DNA from: Flavobacterium rivuli WB 3.3-2 = DSM 21788
GTDB taxonomy: Bacteria > Bacteroidota > Bacteroidia > Flavobacteriales > Flavobacteriaceae
NCBI RefSeq assembly: GCF_000378485.1
Contig: NZ_KB899980.1
Span: forward strand, 1-62,762
Direction: 5' to 3'
Length of the DNA: 62,762 nt
Made by a program: the position numbers and the translations under genes. The notes under the pieces are model-generated. The model did no database searches. It was not told where the DNA came from and worked only from the letters and a program-made list of their open reading frames with translations. Shown here piece after piece: positions 35,745 to 43,952 of the stretch (its first letter is position 1; every line of letters begins with the position of its first letter).

Positions 35745-37028
35745 CTAAACAAGTCCCTCTTTATAAACCTTCAGCGCCCTTTCGCGGGCCTCTTTATGGT
35801 CTACAATAGGTTTATAGTTAAGGTCTTCAAATTCCGGCACCCATTTTTTTATGTACTTTAAATCCTTATCAAATTTTTTAACCTGTTCTGTTGGGTTAAA
35901 TACCCTGAAGTAAGGAGCAGCATCTACACCGCTGCCTGCGGCCCACTGCCAGTTGCCTATGTTGCTGGATTGCTCATAATCAAATAGCTTCTCAGCAAAA
36001 TAAGCTTCGCCCTTACGCCAGTCTAATAACAAGTGCTTACATAAAAAACTTGCAGTTACCATACGCACACGGTTGTGCATGGTGCCTGTTGCATTAAGTT
36101 CGCGCATACCGGCATCTACCATCGGGAAGCCGGTCTTGCCCTCGCACCAGGCTTTAAAATCATCGTCATTATACCGCCATTTTATATTGTCGTATTTAGG
36201 ACGGAAGGCTTTAGTAACCGTTTGTGGATAATGCCATAATATTTGCATAAAAAATTCGCGCCATATAAGCTCGTTTAAAAATACTCCGTTACTACTGTCC
36301 AGACCTTTTTTTACGAGTTGGCGAATACTCACAGCACCAAACCTAAGGTAAGGGCTAAGGTGCGAAGTGCCATCTATAGCAGGAAAATTTCGTGTATCCT
36401 CATAGTTATCTATTAATCCTGTAGATACATCATAAGATGCCGGCTTGATGTCAGATTCGGTAAATCCAATATCTTTTAATCCTAAAAAACGATAGGAGTG
36501 GGTGGCTATATCTTCTGCTTTTATAACAGTACTATGCTGCGTAAGGTTGTCATTTTTAAGCAATTCTTTCCAGCGTTTACTGTAAGGTGTATACACTACA
36601 TAAGGTGTACCATCACCTTTTATTACTTCGTCCTTTTCAAAAATAACCTGATCTTTAAATGTTTTAAATTCTATATTTTTAGCAGATAGAAATTCACCTA
36701 TTGCTTTATCTCTTGTGCGCGCATAAGGCTCATAATCATGGTTGGTATAAACAGCAGTAATTTGGTGTTCAGCAGTTAATTTTTTAAATACATTTTCGGG
36801 CGTATCATTAAATACTGCTAATGACCGGTTATGCTTTTTAAATTCGGTATTTATATTTTCAAGTAACTGCACTATGAATGTAACGCGGTGGTCATCCTTT
36901 GGCAATTCGTCCAGTATATTTTTATCAAAAATAAAAATGGGCAGTACTTGCTCTCCTGTTGCAATGGCGGCATGCAGCCCGGTGTTATCATCAATCCTTA
37001 AGTCGCGCCTAAACCAGAATACTATCAT
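35745..37028 (-). CDS. phrB: Deoxyribodipyrimidine photolyase / cryptochrome-family flavoprotein
   Basis: 427 residues. The N-terminal antenna domain starts IVFWFRRDLRIDDN, and the FAD domain shows LNELIWREFFMQILW, NRVRMVTASFLCKHLLLDW and NIGNWQWAAGSGVDAAPYF with the electron-transfer Trp residues and the Asp next to FAD. This matches class I CPD photolyase, which repairs pyrimidine dimers with blue light. Its start overlaps the end of the upstream SRPBCC gene by 4 bases. Confidence 0.93.
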   Translation of the reverse strand: MIVFWFRRDLRIDDNTGLHAAIATGEQVLPIFIFDKNILDELPKDDHRVTFIVQLLENINTEFKKHNRSLAVFNDTPENVFKKLTAEHQITAVYTNHDYEPYARTRDKAIGEFLSAKNIEFKTFKDQVIFEKDEVIKGDGTPYVVYTPYSKRWKELLKNDNLTQHSTVIKAEDIATHSYRFLGLKDIGFTESDIKPASYDVSTGLIDNYEDTRNFPAIDGTSHLSPYLRFGAVSIRQLVKKGLDSSNGVFLNELIWREFFMQILWHYPQTVTKAFRPKYDNIKWRYNDDDFKAWCEGKTGFPMVDAGMRELNATGTMHNRVRMVTASFLCKHLLLDWRKGEAYFAEKLFDYEQSSNIGNWQWAAGSGVDAAPYFRVFNPTEQVKKFDKDLKYIKKWVPEFEDLNYKPIVDHKEARERALKVYKEGLV

Positions 37029-37498
37029 ACAGGCATTGCTTTAAATTCGCCAAATAGTTCTATCAGTTTCTTTTGGCGGTAAGCAAAGATCTCATCAAGC
37101 TTTTGCTTAACTAAAAACGGGTGCACCAGGCGGCCTAAAATGCCCATAGGTACTTTATAATGTACAATATCTTCCATCTCTACACCACCGGGAATTTCTT
37201 TTAAAAAATGTTTATGGTGCCAAAAGGCATACGGGCCAAAACGCTGTTCGTCTACAAAAAACTGTTTGTCAACTACATGGGTAATTTCTGTAACCCATTG
37301 TAATTTTATGCCTAACAGCGGCGTTATGGTGTAAATAATAACCTGGCCTGCAAACATTTTGCGGTCATCGCCACTCAGGGTATTAAACCCCATTGAGGGT
37401 GGTGTTATTACTGAGAGGTTTTTAGGGTCGCCCATAAAATCCCACGCCTGTTGCAGGGATATGGGTAGTTTCTGGAATTTATGTACTGTATATATCAT
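37025..37498 (-). CDS. SRPBCC-superfamily (START-like) protein
   Basis: 157 residues. The segment YTVHKFQKLPISLQQAWDFM and MEDIVHYKVPMGILGRLVHP are typical of the SRPBCC ligand-binding fold often annotated as cyclase/coenzyme Q-binding. The gene overlaps the photolyase start (stop and start share 4 bases), a sign of translational coupling. Light-stress operons with this pair are seen in other Bacteroidetes (general knowledge). Ligand unknown. Confidence 0.8.
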   Translation of the reverse strand: MIYTVHKFQKLPISLQQAWDFMGDPKNLSVITPPSMGFNTLSGDDRKMFAGQVIIYTITPLLGIKLQWVTEITHVVDKQFFVDEQRFGPYAFWHHKHFLKEIPGGVEMEDIVHYKVPMGILGRLVHPFLVKQKLDEIFAYRQKKLIELFGEFKAMPV

Positions 37499-37636
37499 TG
37501 TAAGAAAAAGAGGTGTGAAGTTACTAAACCAAACCCATACTTTGAAAAGATGATTAACGAATTTCGGTTTTTTTTAACAGGCGTAACAGGTTTAATTATT
37601 AATTTCGCAGTTGCAAACATTAAAACACAAAGAGTA

Positions 37637-38494
37637 ATGAAAAAAATATTCGCCACCGCCGTTATTGTAATGGCCTTTATGCTTAGCGCAACGGCACAAA
37701 TACAAACACCACAGGCAAGTCCGAAGGCTGTTATAGAGCAAACTGTGGGTTTAACAACTGTTAAAATAGATTACTCAAGGCCAAGTGCAAGAGGCAGGTC
37801 GGTTTACGGCGAGTTGGTTCCTTTTGGCAGATTATGGAGAACGGGTGCAAATGCAAACACCATCGTTACCTTTAGCGATGATGTACTTATAGGCGGGAAA
37901 TCACTTTCTGCAGGTTCTTATGCTTTATACACACAACCAAAGGCAGATACCTGGGATGTTATTTTTTATACAGATACCAACAACTGGGGACTACCGGAAA
38001 AATGGGATGAGAAAAAAGAAGCAGTAAGGGTTCCTGTTAAGCCTGAATTTCTTAACCGTAATGTAGAAACACTTACAATAGGCCTTAACGCTCTTGAAAA
38101 CGATTATGGTTTTCTTGAAATTGCCTGGGAAAAAACCATGGTTGCCCTAAAAATTGAGGTTCCTACTAAAGCTACTGCACTTAAGAGTATAGACGAGGCT
38201 ATGTCTGGCCCTACACAAGGTGCTTATTTTGCTGCGGCACAATATTTTTACCAGAGTAATGCTGATATGAATAAAGCCCTTACATGGATTAATGCCGGTA
38301 TTGATAAAACGCCTAAAGGCGAAGAAACCCCTTTTTATATGCTTAGGCAAAAATCGCTTATACAGGCTAAACTGGGTGACAAAAAAGGTGCTATAGAAAC
38401 GGCTAAACTGTCGTTACAAGGTGCTGAAAAAGCTAAAAATGCTGATTACATTAAAATGAACAAAGACTCTATAAACGAATGGGGTAAGAAATAA
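37637..38494 (+). CDS. DUF2911 exported protein
   Basis: 285 residues from the ATG at 37637; a frame open further upstream to 37481 would run antisense into the SRPBCC gene and lacks a signal peptide at its end, so this start with MKKIFATAVIVMAFMLSATAQ is chosen. A DUF2911 domain follows (VGLTTVKIDYSRPSARGR, YGELVPFGRLWRTGANANT, FSDDVLIGG, SYALYTQP). The C-terminal 90 residues are TPR-like helices (AQYFYQSNADMNKALTW). Exported, function unknown. Confidence 0.85.
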   Translation: MKKIFATAVIVMAFMLSATAQIQTPQASPKAVIEQTVGLTTVKIDYSRPSARGRSVYGELVPFGRLWRTGANANTIVTFSDDVLIGGKSLSAGSYALYTQPKADTWDVIFYTDTNNWGLPEKWDEKKEAVRVPVKPEFLNRNVETLTIGLNALENDYGFLEIAWEKTMVALKIEVPTKATALKSIDEAMSGPTQGAYFAAAQYFYQSNADMNKALTWINAGIDKTPKGEETPFYMLRQKSLIQAKLGDKKGAIETAKLSLQGAEKAKNADYIKMNKDSINEWGKK

Positions 38495-38513
38495 TCTTAG
38501 CCTTTTTAAGTAC

Positions 38514-38540
38514 AAAAGCTGCCTCACAAGGGCAGCTTTT
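38514..38540. terminator. Terminator between DUF2911 gene and fucose operon
   Basis: AAAAGCTGCC (38514-38523) and GGCAGCTTTT (38531-38540) form a perfect 10-bp stem with flanking T- and A-rich sequence; it can serve both convergent units. Confidence 0.8.
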
Positions 38541-38564
38541 TGCAATTATATTCTTATTAGTTAA

Positions 38565-39344
38565 TTATAACGCACGGTCTAAATGTACATAGCCACCATC
38601 TACGTGAATTAATTGTCCTGTAGTATGGGCAGATCTGCCCGACAGCAGAAACGCCACCATATCGGCTATTTCTTCAACTTTAGTCATGCGTTTTTCAAAC
38701 GGGATTTTATCGGTAATGCTTTTAAGTTTTTCTTCGGCATTATCAAATGTGTTTATCCAGGTTTTGTATAAGGGCGTCCATGCCTCGGCCACAATAACAG
38801 CGTTTACACGAATACTATAGGGCAGGAGCTCTACAGCCCATTCGCGGGTTAAAGCATTGCGCGCACCATTTGCCGCCGCATAGCCGGAGGTTCCTCCCTG
38901 GCCGGTTTCGGCTGTTTTGCTGCCTATGTTTACAATACTGCCTTTACTGTTTTTTAAAGCCGGCAGAGCATACTGTGCCAGTAAATAGTAATGCACTACA
39001 TTTTTATGGAGCGAAGCTATAAAACCCTCATAGTTGCCATTTTCAAGTCCCACACCGTCATTTGCTCCGGCATTATTTACAAGGCCATCAATAGTTTTAT
39101 AGTTGGAAATTATGTTGTCTATGGCTATTTTACAGTTTTTAGGGTGAGACAATTCCGCAGTAACATAGCCCGCTGCGTAGCCCAGCTGCTCAATCTCAGC
39201 CACTAATTTTTTATTGTCGTTTTCATCACGCCCAATAATTACCGGCAGGGCACCTTCTGCCGCAACAGATTTTGCAATAGCTGCGCCAATGCCTTTTGCA
39301 CCACCGCTTATTACTATAACTTTATTGTTTAAATGTAAATTCAT
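38565..39344 (-). CDS. SDR-family dehydrogenase, likely L-fucose dehydrogenase
   Basis: 259 residues with the Rossmann start VISGGAKGIGAAIAKS, NNAG (VNNAGANDG) and a catalytic Tyr. The residue four after it is Asn (SGYAAANGARNAL), where the classical YxxxK motif has Lys. The segment ALTREWAVELLPYSIRVNAV is typical of the L-fucose dehydrogenase-like SDRs. In the pathway it would oxidise L-fucose to the lactone. Last gene of the seven-gene operon, 56 bases after the lactonase. Asn at the Lys position may be a subfamily trait or mark reduced activity. Confidence 0.75.
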   Translation of the reverse strand: MNLHLNNKVIVISGGAKGIGAAIAKSVAAEGALPVIIGRDENDNKKLVAEIEQLGYAAGYVTAELSHPKNCKIAIDNIISNYKTIDGLVNNAGANDGVGLENGNYEGFIASLHKNVVHYYLLAQYALPALKNSKGSIVNIGSKTAETGQGGTSGYAAANGARNALTREWAVELLPYSIRVNAVIVAEAWTPLYKTWINTFDNAEEKLKSITDKIPFEKRMTKVEEIADMVAFLLSGRSAHTTGQLIHVDGGYVHLDRAL

Positions 39345-39400
39345 ACTTTAAGTTGATGTTTTTATAGTGCTAAATATCAGTAATTAAATATTATTTTAAA

Positions 39401-40225
39401 CTATAATTTATAAAAATGTTCAGCATTTTTACAGAAGATATTCTCCTTATCTATCTGTGTAAATTGGTTCGTATATTTTTTAATCAAATCTAACCACTGG
39501 CTATAATTGCCTGCTAACAACATAACCGGCCAGTCGCTCCCGAACAAAATACGGCTGCTACCAAAGTTTTCGAAAACTACATCGAGGCAGTTAAAAATTT
39601 CTTTTTCGTTCCAGTTGTTCCAGTCGCATTGCGTTAGTAATCCGGATAGTTTACAATACACATTAGGGTTTTGGCTAATAATTTTAATATGACTTTTCCA
39701 TGAAGTACAATCATCCTGTTTTAGGTCAGGCTTTGCACAATGGTCTAAAATAAAAGTCATCTCGGGCAAAGTTTCTGTTAAGGTAATTGCCTCTTTCAGC
39801 TGATGTTGCTTAATAAGAATATCGTATGTATAGTTATATTTTTGCAGTGCTTTTAGCCCATTTATTATATCTTCCTGCACTAAAAAGCCGGTGCCTTCGC
39901 CTTCGCTTATATGCCTGAATCCTTTTAGCTTTTTATACGCTGAATAGTTTATAAGCTCATCTTCAATATGTAAATTTTTGAGATCTATCCAGCCCACAAC
40001 ACCTTTTATAAAAGGGTTTTGTCCTGCCAATTTTAAAAGGAACTGTGTTTCTGAGGCACTTTGGTCGGCCTGCACTGCGATACATCCTGAAACTGCATTT
40101 TCTTTAAATATAGGTTCTACATCACCAGGCAAAAAATCCCTACTGATAACCTTCATATCTTCTGTTATCCAGGTATCCCTTAAAGGATCGAAATTCCAGA
40201 AATGTACATGCGAATCTATAATCAT
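39401..40225 (-). CDS. Amidohydrolase-family sugar lactonase, likely L-fuconolactonase
   Basis: 274 residues. Amidohydrolase-2 (TIM-barrel) family: the metal-binding DSHVHFWNF start, the FILDHCAKPDL segment and the C-terminal RILFGSDWPVMLL match L-fuconolactone and L-rhamnonolactone hydrolases. It would open the lactone made by the dehydrogenase to the aldonate. Sits between the mutarotase and an SDR in the operon. No signal peptide. Confidence 0.82.
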   Translation of the reverse strand: MIIDSHVHFWNFDPLRDTWITEDMKVISRDFLPGDVEPIFKENAVSGCIAVQADQSASETQFLLKLAGQNPFIKGVVGWIDLKNLHIEDELINYSAYKKLKGFRHISEGEGTGFLVQEDIINGLKALQKYNYTYDILIKQHQLKEAITLTETLPEMTFILDHCAKPDLKQDDCTSWKSHIKIISQNPNVYCKLSGLLTQCDWNNWNEKEIFNCLDVVFENFGSSRILFGSDWPVMLLAGNYSQWLDLIKKYTNQFTQIDKENIFCKNAEHFYKL

Positions 40226-40235
40226 ACGCTTTTGT

Positions 40236-40565
40236 TTACAGTTCGAATATTTTATCCATCAACAGCCATTTCTCTCCTGGGCTGGCGTGGGGGAGTGCCT
40301 GTTGGTAGTTCCACATCAGCGTTTCCCATTCCTGCACTTTAGGGTTCGAGGCGTCGGCTTTTCCTTTAGCTTCAAAACTAAATGTATCATTTACCTCCAT
40401 TATCATAAAAAGACGGTTACCGGTACGGTAAATTTCCATAGCTTCTATACCGCAATCTTTTATGCCTGACTGTATTTCAGGCCATATTTTTTTGTGAAAG
40501 GCTTCGTATTCAGCAATAAGCTTACTATCGTCAACAAGGTCTAACGCCAGGCAATACCGTTTCAT
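40236..40565 (-). CDS. L-rhamnose/L-fucose mutarotase (RhaM family)
   Basis: 109 residues, normal RhaM length. The start MKRYCLALDLVDDSKLIAEY, the His in EAFHKKIWPEI, and WETLMWNYQQALP and WLLMDKIFEL are the family pattern with His and Trp/Tyr in the sugar pocket. It interconverts the anomers of a 6-deoxy hexose so that the transporter product can be used by the dehydrogenase. Ten bases upstream of the lactonase. Confidence 0.88.
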   Translation of the reverse strand: MKRYCLALDLVDDSKLIAEYEAFHKKIWPEIQSGIKDCGIEAMEIYRTGNRLFMIMEVNDTFSFEAKGKADASNPKVQEWETLMWNYQQALPHASPGEKWLLMDKIFEL

Positions 40566-40567
40566 AG

Positions 40568-41422
40568 TTATACTTTTTGATATGCCTTAACATGTTGTTT
40601 GCTCACTCCTAAACCGTCTATGCCCAGCTCTATAACATCGCCTTCTTTTAAATACCATGGTTCCGGTTTCATGCCAAGCCCCACACCTGCAGGTGTACCT
40701 GTTGTAATAACATCTCCGGGAAGCAGTGTCATGAACTGGCTAATGTAACTTACTAAAAATGGAATATTAAAAATAAGGTTTGCTGTGCTGCCATCCTGTA
40801 CTTTTTTACCATTGACAGTTAACCAGAGTTTTAAGTTGTGCACATCTTCAATTTCGTCGGGTGTGGCAATAAATGGCCCAAGCGGAGCAAAAGTATCGCA
40901 GCTCTTACCTTTTACCCACTGCCCGTTGCGCTCTAACTGAAACTCACGTTCGCTGTAATCGTTATGCAAAATATATCCGGCAATGTGGCTTAAGGCTTCT
41001 TCTTCAGATACATAACTTGCCTTTTTACCAATTACAAATGCAAGTTCTACTTCCCAGTCGGTTTTTTTACTGTTTTTGGGGATTATAAGATCATCATTAG
41101 GACCCACGATAGCCGATGTTGCTTTAAAAAATAAAATAGGCTCTGCCGGTATTGCAGCTCCGGTTTCGTGGGCGTGGTCCTTATAATTAAGCCCTACGCA
41201 TATCAGCTTGCTTGGCCTGGCTAAAGCTGCACCTAAACGTATGTTTTGGTCAACCTCCGTGAGGCCGCCTTTTTCTATAGCTGTTTGTAATTCATTAATG
41301 GCATTGCCTGCAAAAAATGCTTCGTTATAATCGGTAACTAAATGCGATACATCATACCATTTATCATTTATAATAACACCCGGTTTTTCCTGCCCTTCGG
41401 CGCCAAATCGTATTAATTTCAT
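40568..41422 (-). CDS. FAH-family hydrolase, likely 2,4-diketo-3-deoxy-L-fuconate hydrolase
   Basis: 284 residues. The fumarylacetoacetate hydrolase fold is clear: CVGLNYKDHAHETG, the metal-ligand Glu residues in DWEVELAFVIG and SEREFQLERNG, KSCDTFAPLGPFI and VITTGTPAGVGLGM. In oxidative fucose pathways this family splits 2,4-diketo-3-deoxyfuconate into pyruvate and L-lactate. It is located between the mutarotase and the SDR gene with gaps of 2 and 15 bases. Confidence 0.82.
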   Translation of the reverse strand: MKLIRFGAEGQEKPGVIINDKWYDVSHLVTDYNEAFFAGNAINELQTAIEKGGLTEVDQNIRLGAALARPSKLICVGLNYKDHAHETGAAIPAEPILFFKATSAIVGPNDDLIIPKNSKKTDWEVELAFVIGKKASYVSEEEALSHIAGYILHNDYSEREFQLERNGQWVKGKSCDTFAPLGPFIATPDEIEDVHNLKLWLTVNGKKVQDGSTANLIFNIPFLVSYISQFMTLLPGDVITTGTPAGVGLGMKPEPWYLKEGDVIELGIDGLGVSKQHVKAYQKV

Positions 41423-41437
41423 ATCCTGATATATATT

Positions 41438-42202
41438 TTAATTATTAAGGGTTGTAAATCCGCCATCTATAGGGTAGTCTACACCTGTTATAAAAGCGGC
41501 TTCATCACTACAAAGATATAACGCAAGGCCTGCAACTTCTTCAGGTTCGGCCATACGGCCAATGGGCTGTGTTTTGCTAAGCTTCTCAAACATTTCATCA
41601 ATCCTGTCAGGATACGTCTTTTGTAAAAAGCCATCTACAAAAGGTGTATGTACCCTCGCCGGCGATATGGAGTTACAGCGGATATTTTCGCTAATATAGT
41701 CTTTTGCCACACTCATTGTCATGGCTTTTACTGCCCCTTTTGCCGTGCTGTATGCAAACCTGTCCGGAATACCCACTAATGCCGCTATAGATGCCATATT
41801 AATAATAACCCCGCCACCGGCAGCCCGCAATTGTGGTATGGCAGCGTAGAGGCAATTATACACGCCTTTTACATTAACACGCATAACCCTGTCAAAGTCA
41901 TCTTCGGGAGTGGTGTCGGCTTTGCCAATATGGGCAATCCCGGCATTATTAACAAGTATATTTATGAACCCTATTTTATTAAAAGTATCTATAACAGCTT
42001 GTTGATTAGATACATCGCATACATGTGCAAAAGCAGTATAATTATTTTGGGCAATCTCTTTCAATGTTCCTGCAGCATGTTCTTCGCTAATCTCTAAAAC
42101 ATGAACTTCGGCACCCTGTTTAGCAAGCAGCACCGCTATGGCTTTTCCTATGCCGCTACCGGCACCAGTAACTATTGCTTTTTTATTTTGTAATGAAAAC
42201 AT
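41438..42202 (-). CDS. SDR-family dehydrogenase, likely 2-keto-3-deoxy-L-fuconate dehydrogenase
   Basis: 254 residues. Classical SDR: VTGAGSGIGKAIAVL, NNAGIAHIG, and the complete active site Ser-Tyr-Lys (MASIAALVGIPDRFAYSTAKG). The end LCSDEAAFITGVDYPIDGGF is standard. Paralogous to the other SDR in the operon but with the catalytic Lys intact. Expected to oxidise the 4-hydroxyl of 2-keto-3-deoxy-L-fuconate with NAD. Confidence 0.82.
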   Translation of the reverse strand: MFSLQNKKAIVTGAGSGIGKAIAVLLAKQGAEVHVLEISEEHAAGTLKEIAQNNYTAFAHVCDVSNQQAVIDTFNKIGFINILVNNAGIAHIGKADTTPEDDFDRVMRVNVKGVYNCLYAAIPQLRAAGGGVIINMASIAALVGIPDRFAYSTAKGAVKAMTMSVAKDYISENIRCNSISPARVHTPFVDGFLQKTYPDRIDEMFEKLSKTQPIGRMAEPEEVAGLALYLCSDEAAFITGVDYPIDGGFTTLNN

Positions 42203-42296
42203 ATTTATTTGTTTATAGTTGGAGGTAACGCTCTAATAATCTATTTCTTAAGAGTGAAGCCAAATCTTAAATATACATTCTTAAATCTAAAATCTT

Positions 42297-43937
42297 TTAC
42301 AAGCTCACCCCGCGTTTCCACGGAATAAAATCGTCCTGGTTTAGCTGGACAGCTTTAGGTATCTCATCGCCGCTGGCTACTTTAATGCAGTACTCCAGTA
42401 TATCTTCACCCATTTGTGTTATGGTTTTTACGCCGCTTATTACAGGGCCGGTATCAATGTCTATAATATCGCTCATTCGGTTTGCCAGTAACGAGTTTGT
42501 TGCCACTTTTATGGTAGGGCACACAGGATTACCTGTTGGCGTACCCAAGCCTGTTGTAAACAAAATTAGAGTAGCGCCCGATGCTGCCTGGCCTGTAGTA
42601 GCTTCTACATCATTTCCGGGAGTGCAAACAAGGCTAAGCCCCGGCTTAGTGGCAGGCTCTGTATAATCGAGCACATCTACAACAGGGGAGGAGCCTGCTT
42701 TACGCGCCGCCCCTGCCGACTTAATGGCATCTGTAATTAAACCGTCTTTTATATTTCCCGGAGACGGGTTCATGTAAAAACCGGAACCTACTTTATGTGC
42801 AAGCTCATCATATTCTGTCATGAGCTTTATAAATTTTTCGGCAACAGGTTTATTAACAGACCTGTCTATCATTTCCTGTTCTACACCACACAATTCAGGA
42901 AACTCGGCTAAAAGTACTTTGGCACCAAGCCCTACAAGTAAATCAGCGCAATGGCCTACAGCCGGATTTGCTGATATACCACTAAAACCATCGCTGCCAC
43001 CACATTTTACCCCAACATTTAATTTTGATAGTGGTGCCGGCCTGCGTTCCTGTTTGTTAGCCTCAATTAATCCGACAAAGGTTTCCTGAATGGCTTGTTG
43101 TATAAGTTGCTCTTCACTTTGTGCTTTTTGCTGCTCGAAAACAAACACAGGCTTATCAAAATCAGGATTACGCTCTGCAAGGTCCCGGTTAAAATCTGAC
43201 AATTGCAAATGTTGGCAACCCAAACTTAATACCGTTATACCCGCTACGTTAGGATGATCTGCATACGCAACTAAAAGTTTACTTAACGTATCGCTATCCT
43301 GCCTGGTGCCACCACAACCGCCATTGTGGTTAAGAAATTTAATACCGTCTATATTCTTAAATACGCGATTAGTTTTAGGTGAGGTATCGGGCTCAAAAGA
43401 TATGTTGGTTACATCCTGGCCATTCTCAAAAGCCTGAACCAGTTTGTGTGTATACGATTTGTATTTATCATCTACAGCATAGCCAAGTTCGCTGTATAAC
43501 GATTCTTTAATAATACTCAGGTTACGGTTTTCACAAAAAACGGTTGGTATAAAGAGCCAGTAATTAGCAGTACCTACCTCGCCATTTTTGCGATGATAAC
43601 CATTAAATGTACGGTTTATAAATGCAGTTACATCTGGTGTTTCCCAAGTGTAATTAAAATCGCGGTAGGCAAAGGGCTCTGCGGCATGTTTGGTGTTTTT
43701 TACACTCATGCGTTCGCCCTGTTTAACGTTATGCTGCACTTTGCCCACAAGCACGCCATACATTAGCACTTCGTCGCCGGTTTTCATGTCCTGCATAAAC
43801 AGTTTATGTTTGGCAGGTACAGGCTCTGTAGTTGTATAGCTTAAGCCTTCATGCACCACTGTTGTACCTTGAGATAGATCCTGCAGTGCCACAAGCACGT
43901 TATCGGCTTTATTAATTTTTAAGACTAAATGATTCAT
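42297..43937 (-). CDS. UxaA/altronate dehydratase-family protein, proposed L-fuconate dehydratase
   Basis: 546 residues. The N-terminal SAF domain (about 1-95) precedes a UxaA/GarD domain with the signature FLNHNGGCGGTRQDSDTL, LNVGVKCGGSDGFSGISANP and FTTGLGTPTGNPVCPTIKVATNS. Family members dehydrate altronate or galactarate using iron. In this operon all other steps of oxidative fucose breakdown are present except an enolase-superfamily fuconate dehydratase, so this enzyme probably fills that step. It starts 16 bases after fucP. Confidence 0.8.
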   Translation of the reverse strand: MNHLVLKINKADNVLVALQDLSQGTTVVHEGLSYTTTEPVPAKHKLFMQDMKTGDEVLMYGVLVGKVQHNVKQGERMSVKNTKHAAEPFAYRDFNYTWETPDVTAFINRTFNGYHRKNGEVGTANYWLFIPTVFCENRNLSIIKESLYSELGYAVDDKYKSYTHKLVQAFENGQDVTNISFEPDTSPKTNRVFKNIDGIKFLNHNGGCGGTRQDSDTLSKLLVAYADHPNVAGITVLSLGCQHLQLSDFNRDLAERNPDFDKPVFVFEQQKAQSEEQLIQQAIQETFVGLIEANKQERRPAPLSKLNVGVKCGGSDGFSGISANPAVGHCADLLVGLGAKVLLAEFPELCGVEQEMIDRSVNKPVAEKFIKLMTEYDELAHKVGSGFYMNPSPGNIKDGLITDAIKSAGAARKAGSSPVVDVLDYTEPATKPGLSLVCTPGNDVEATTGQAASGATLILFTTGLGTPTGNPVCPTIKVATNSLLANRMSDIIDIDTGPVISGVKTITQMGEDILEYCIKVASGDEIPKAVQLNQDDFIPWKRGVSL

Positions 43938-43952
43938 TATGGGGGAATAATT

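Noticed and set aside
37481..37636. Longer N-terminus of the DUF2911 protein
   Set aside because: It runs antisense into the SRPBCC gene start and would hide the clear signal peptide at 37637.
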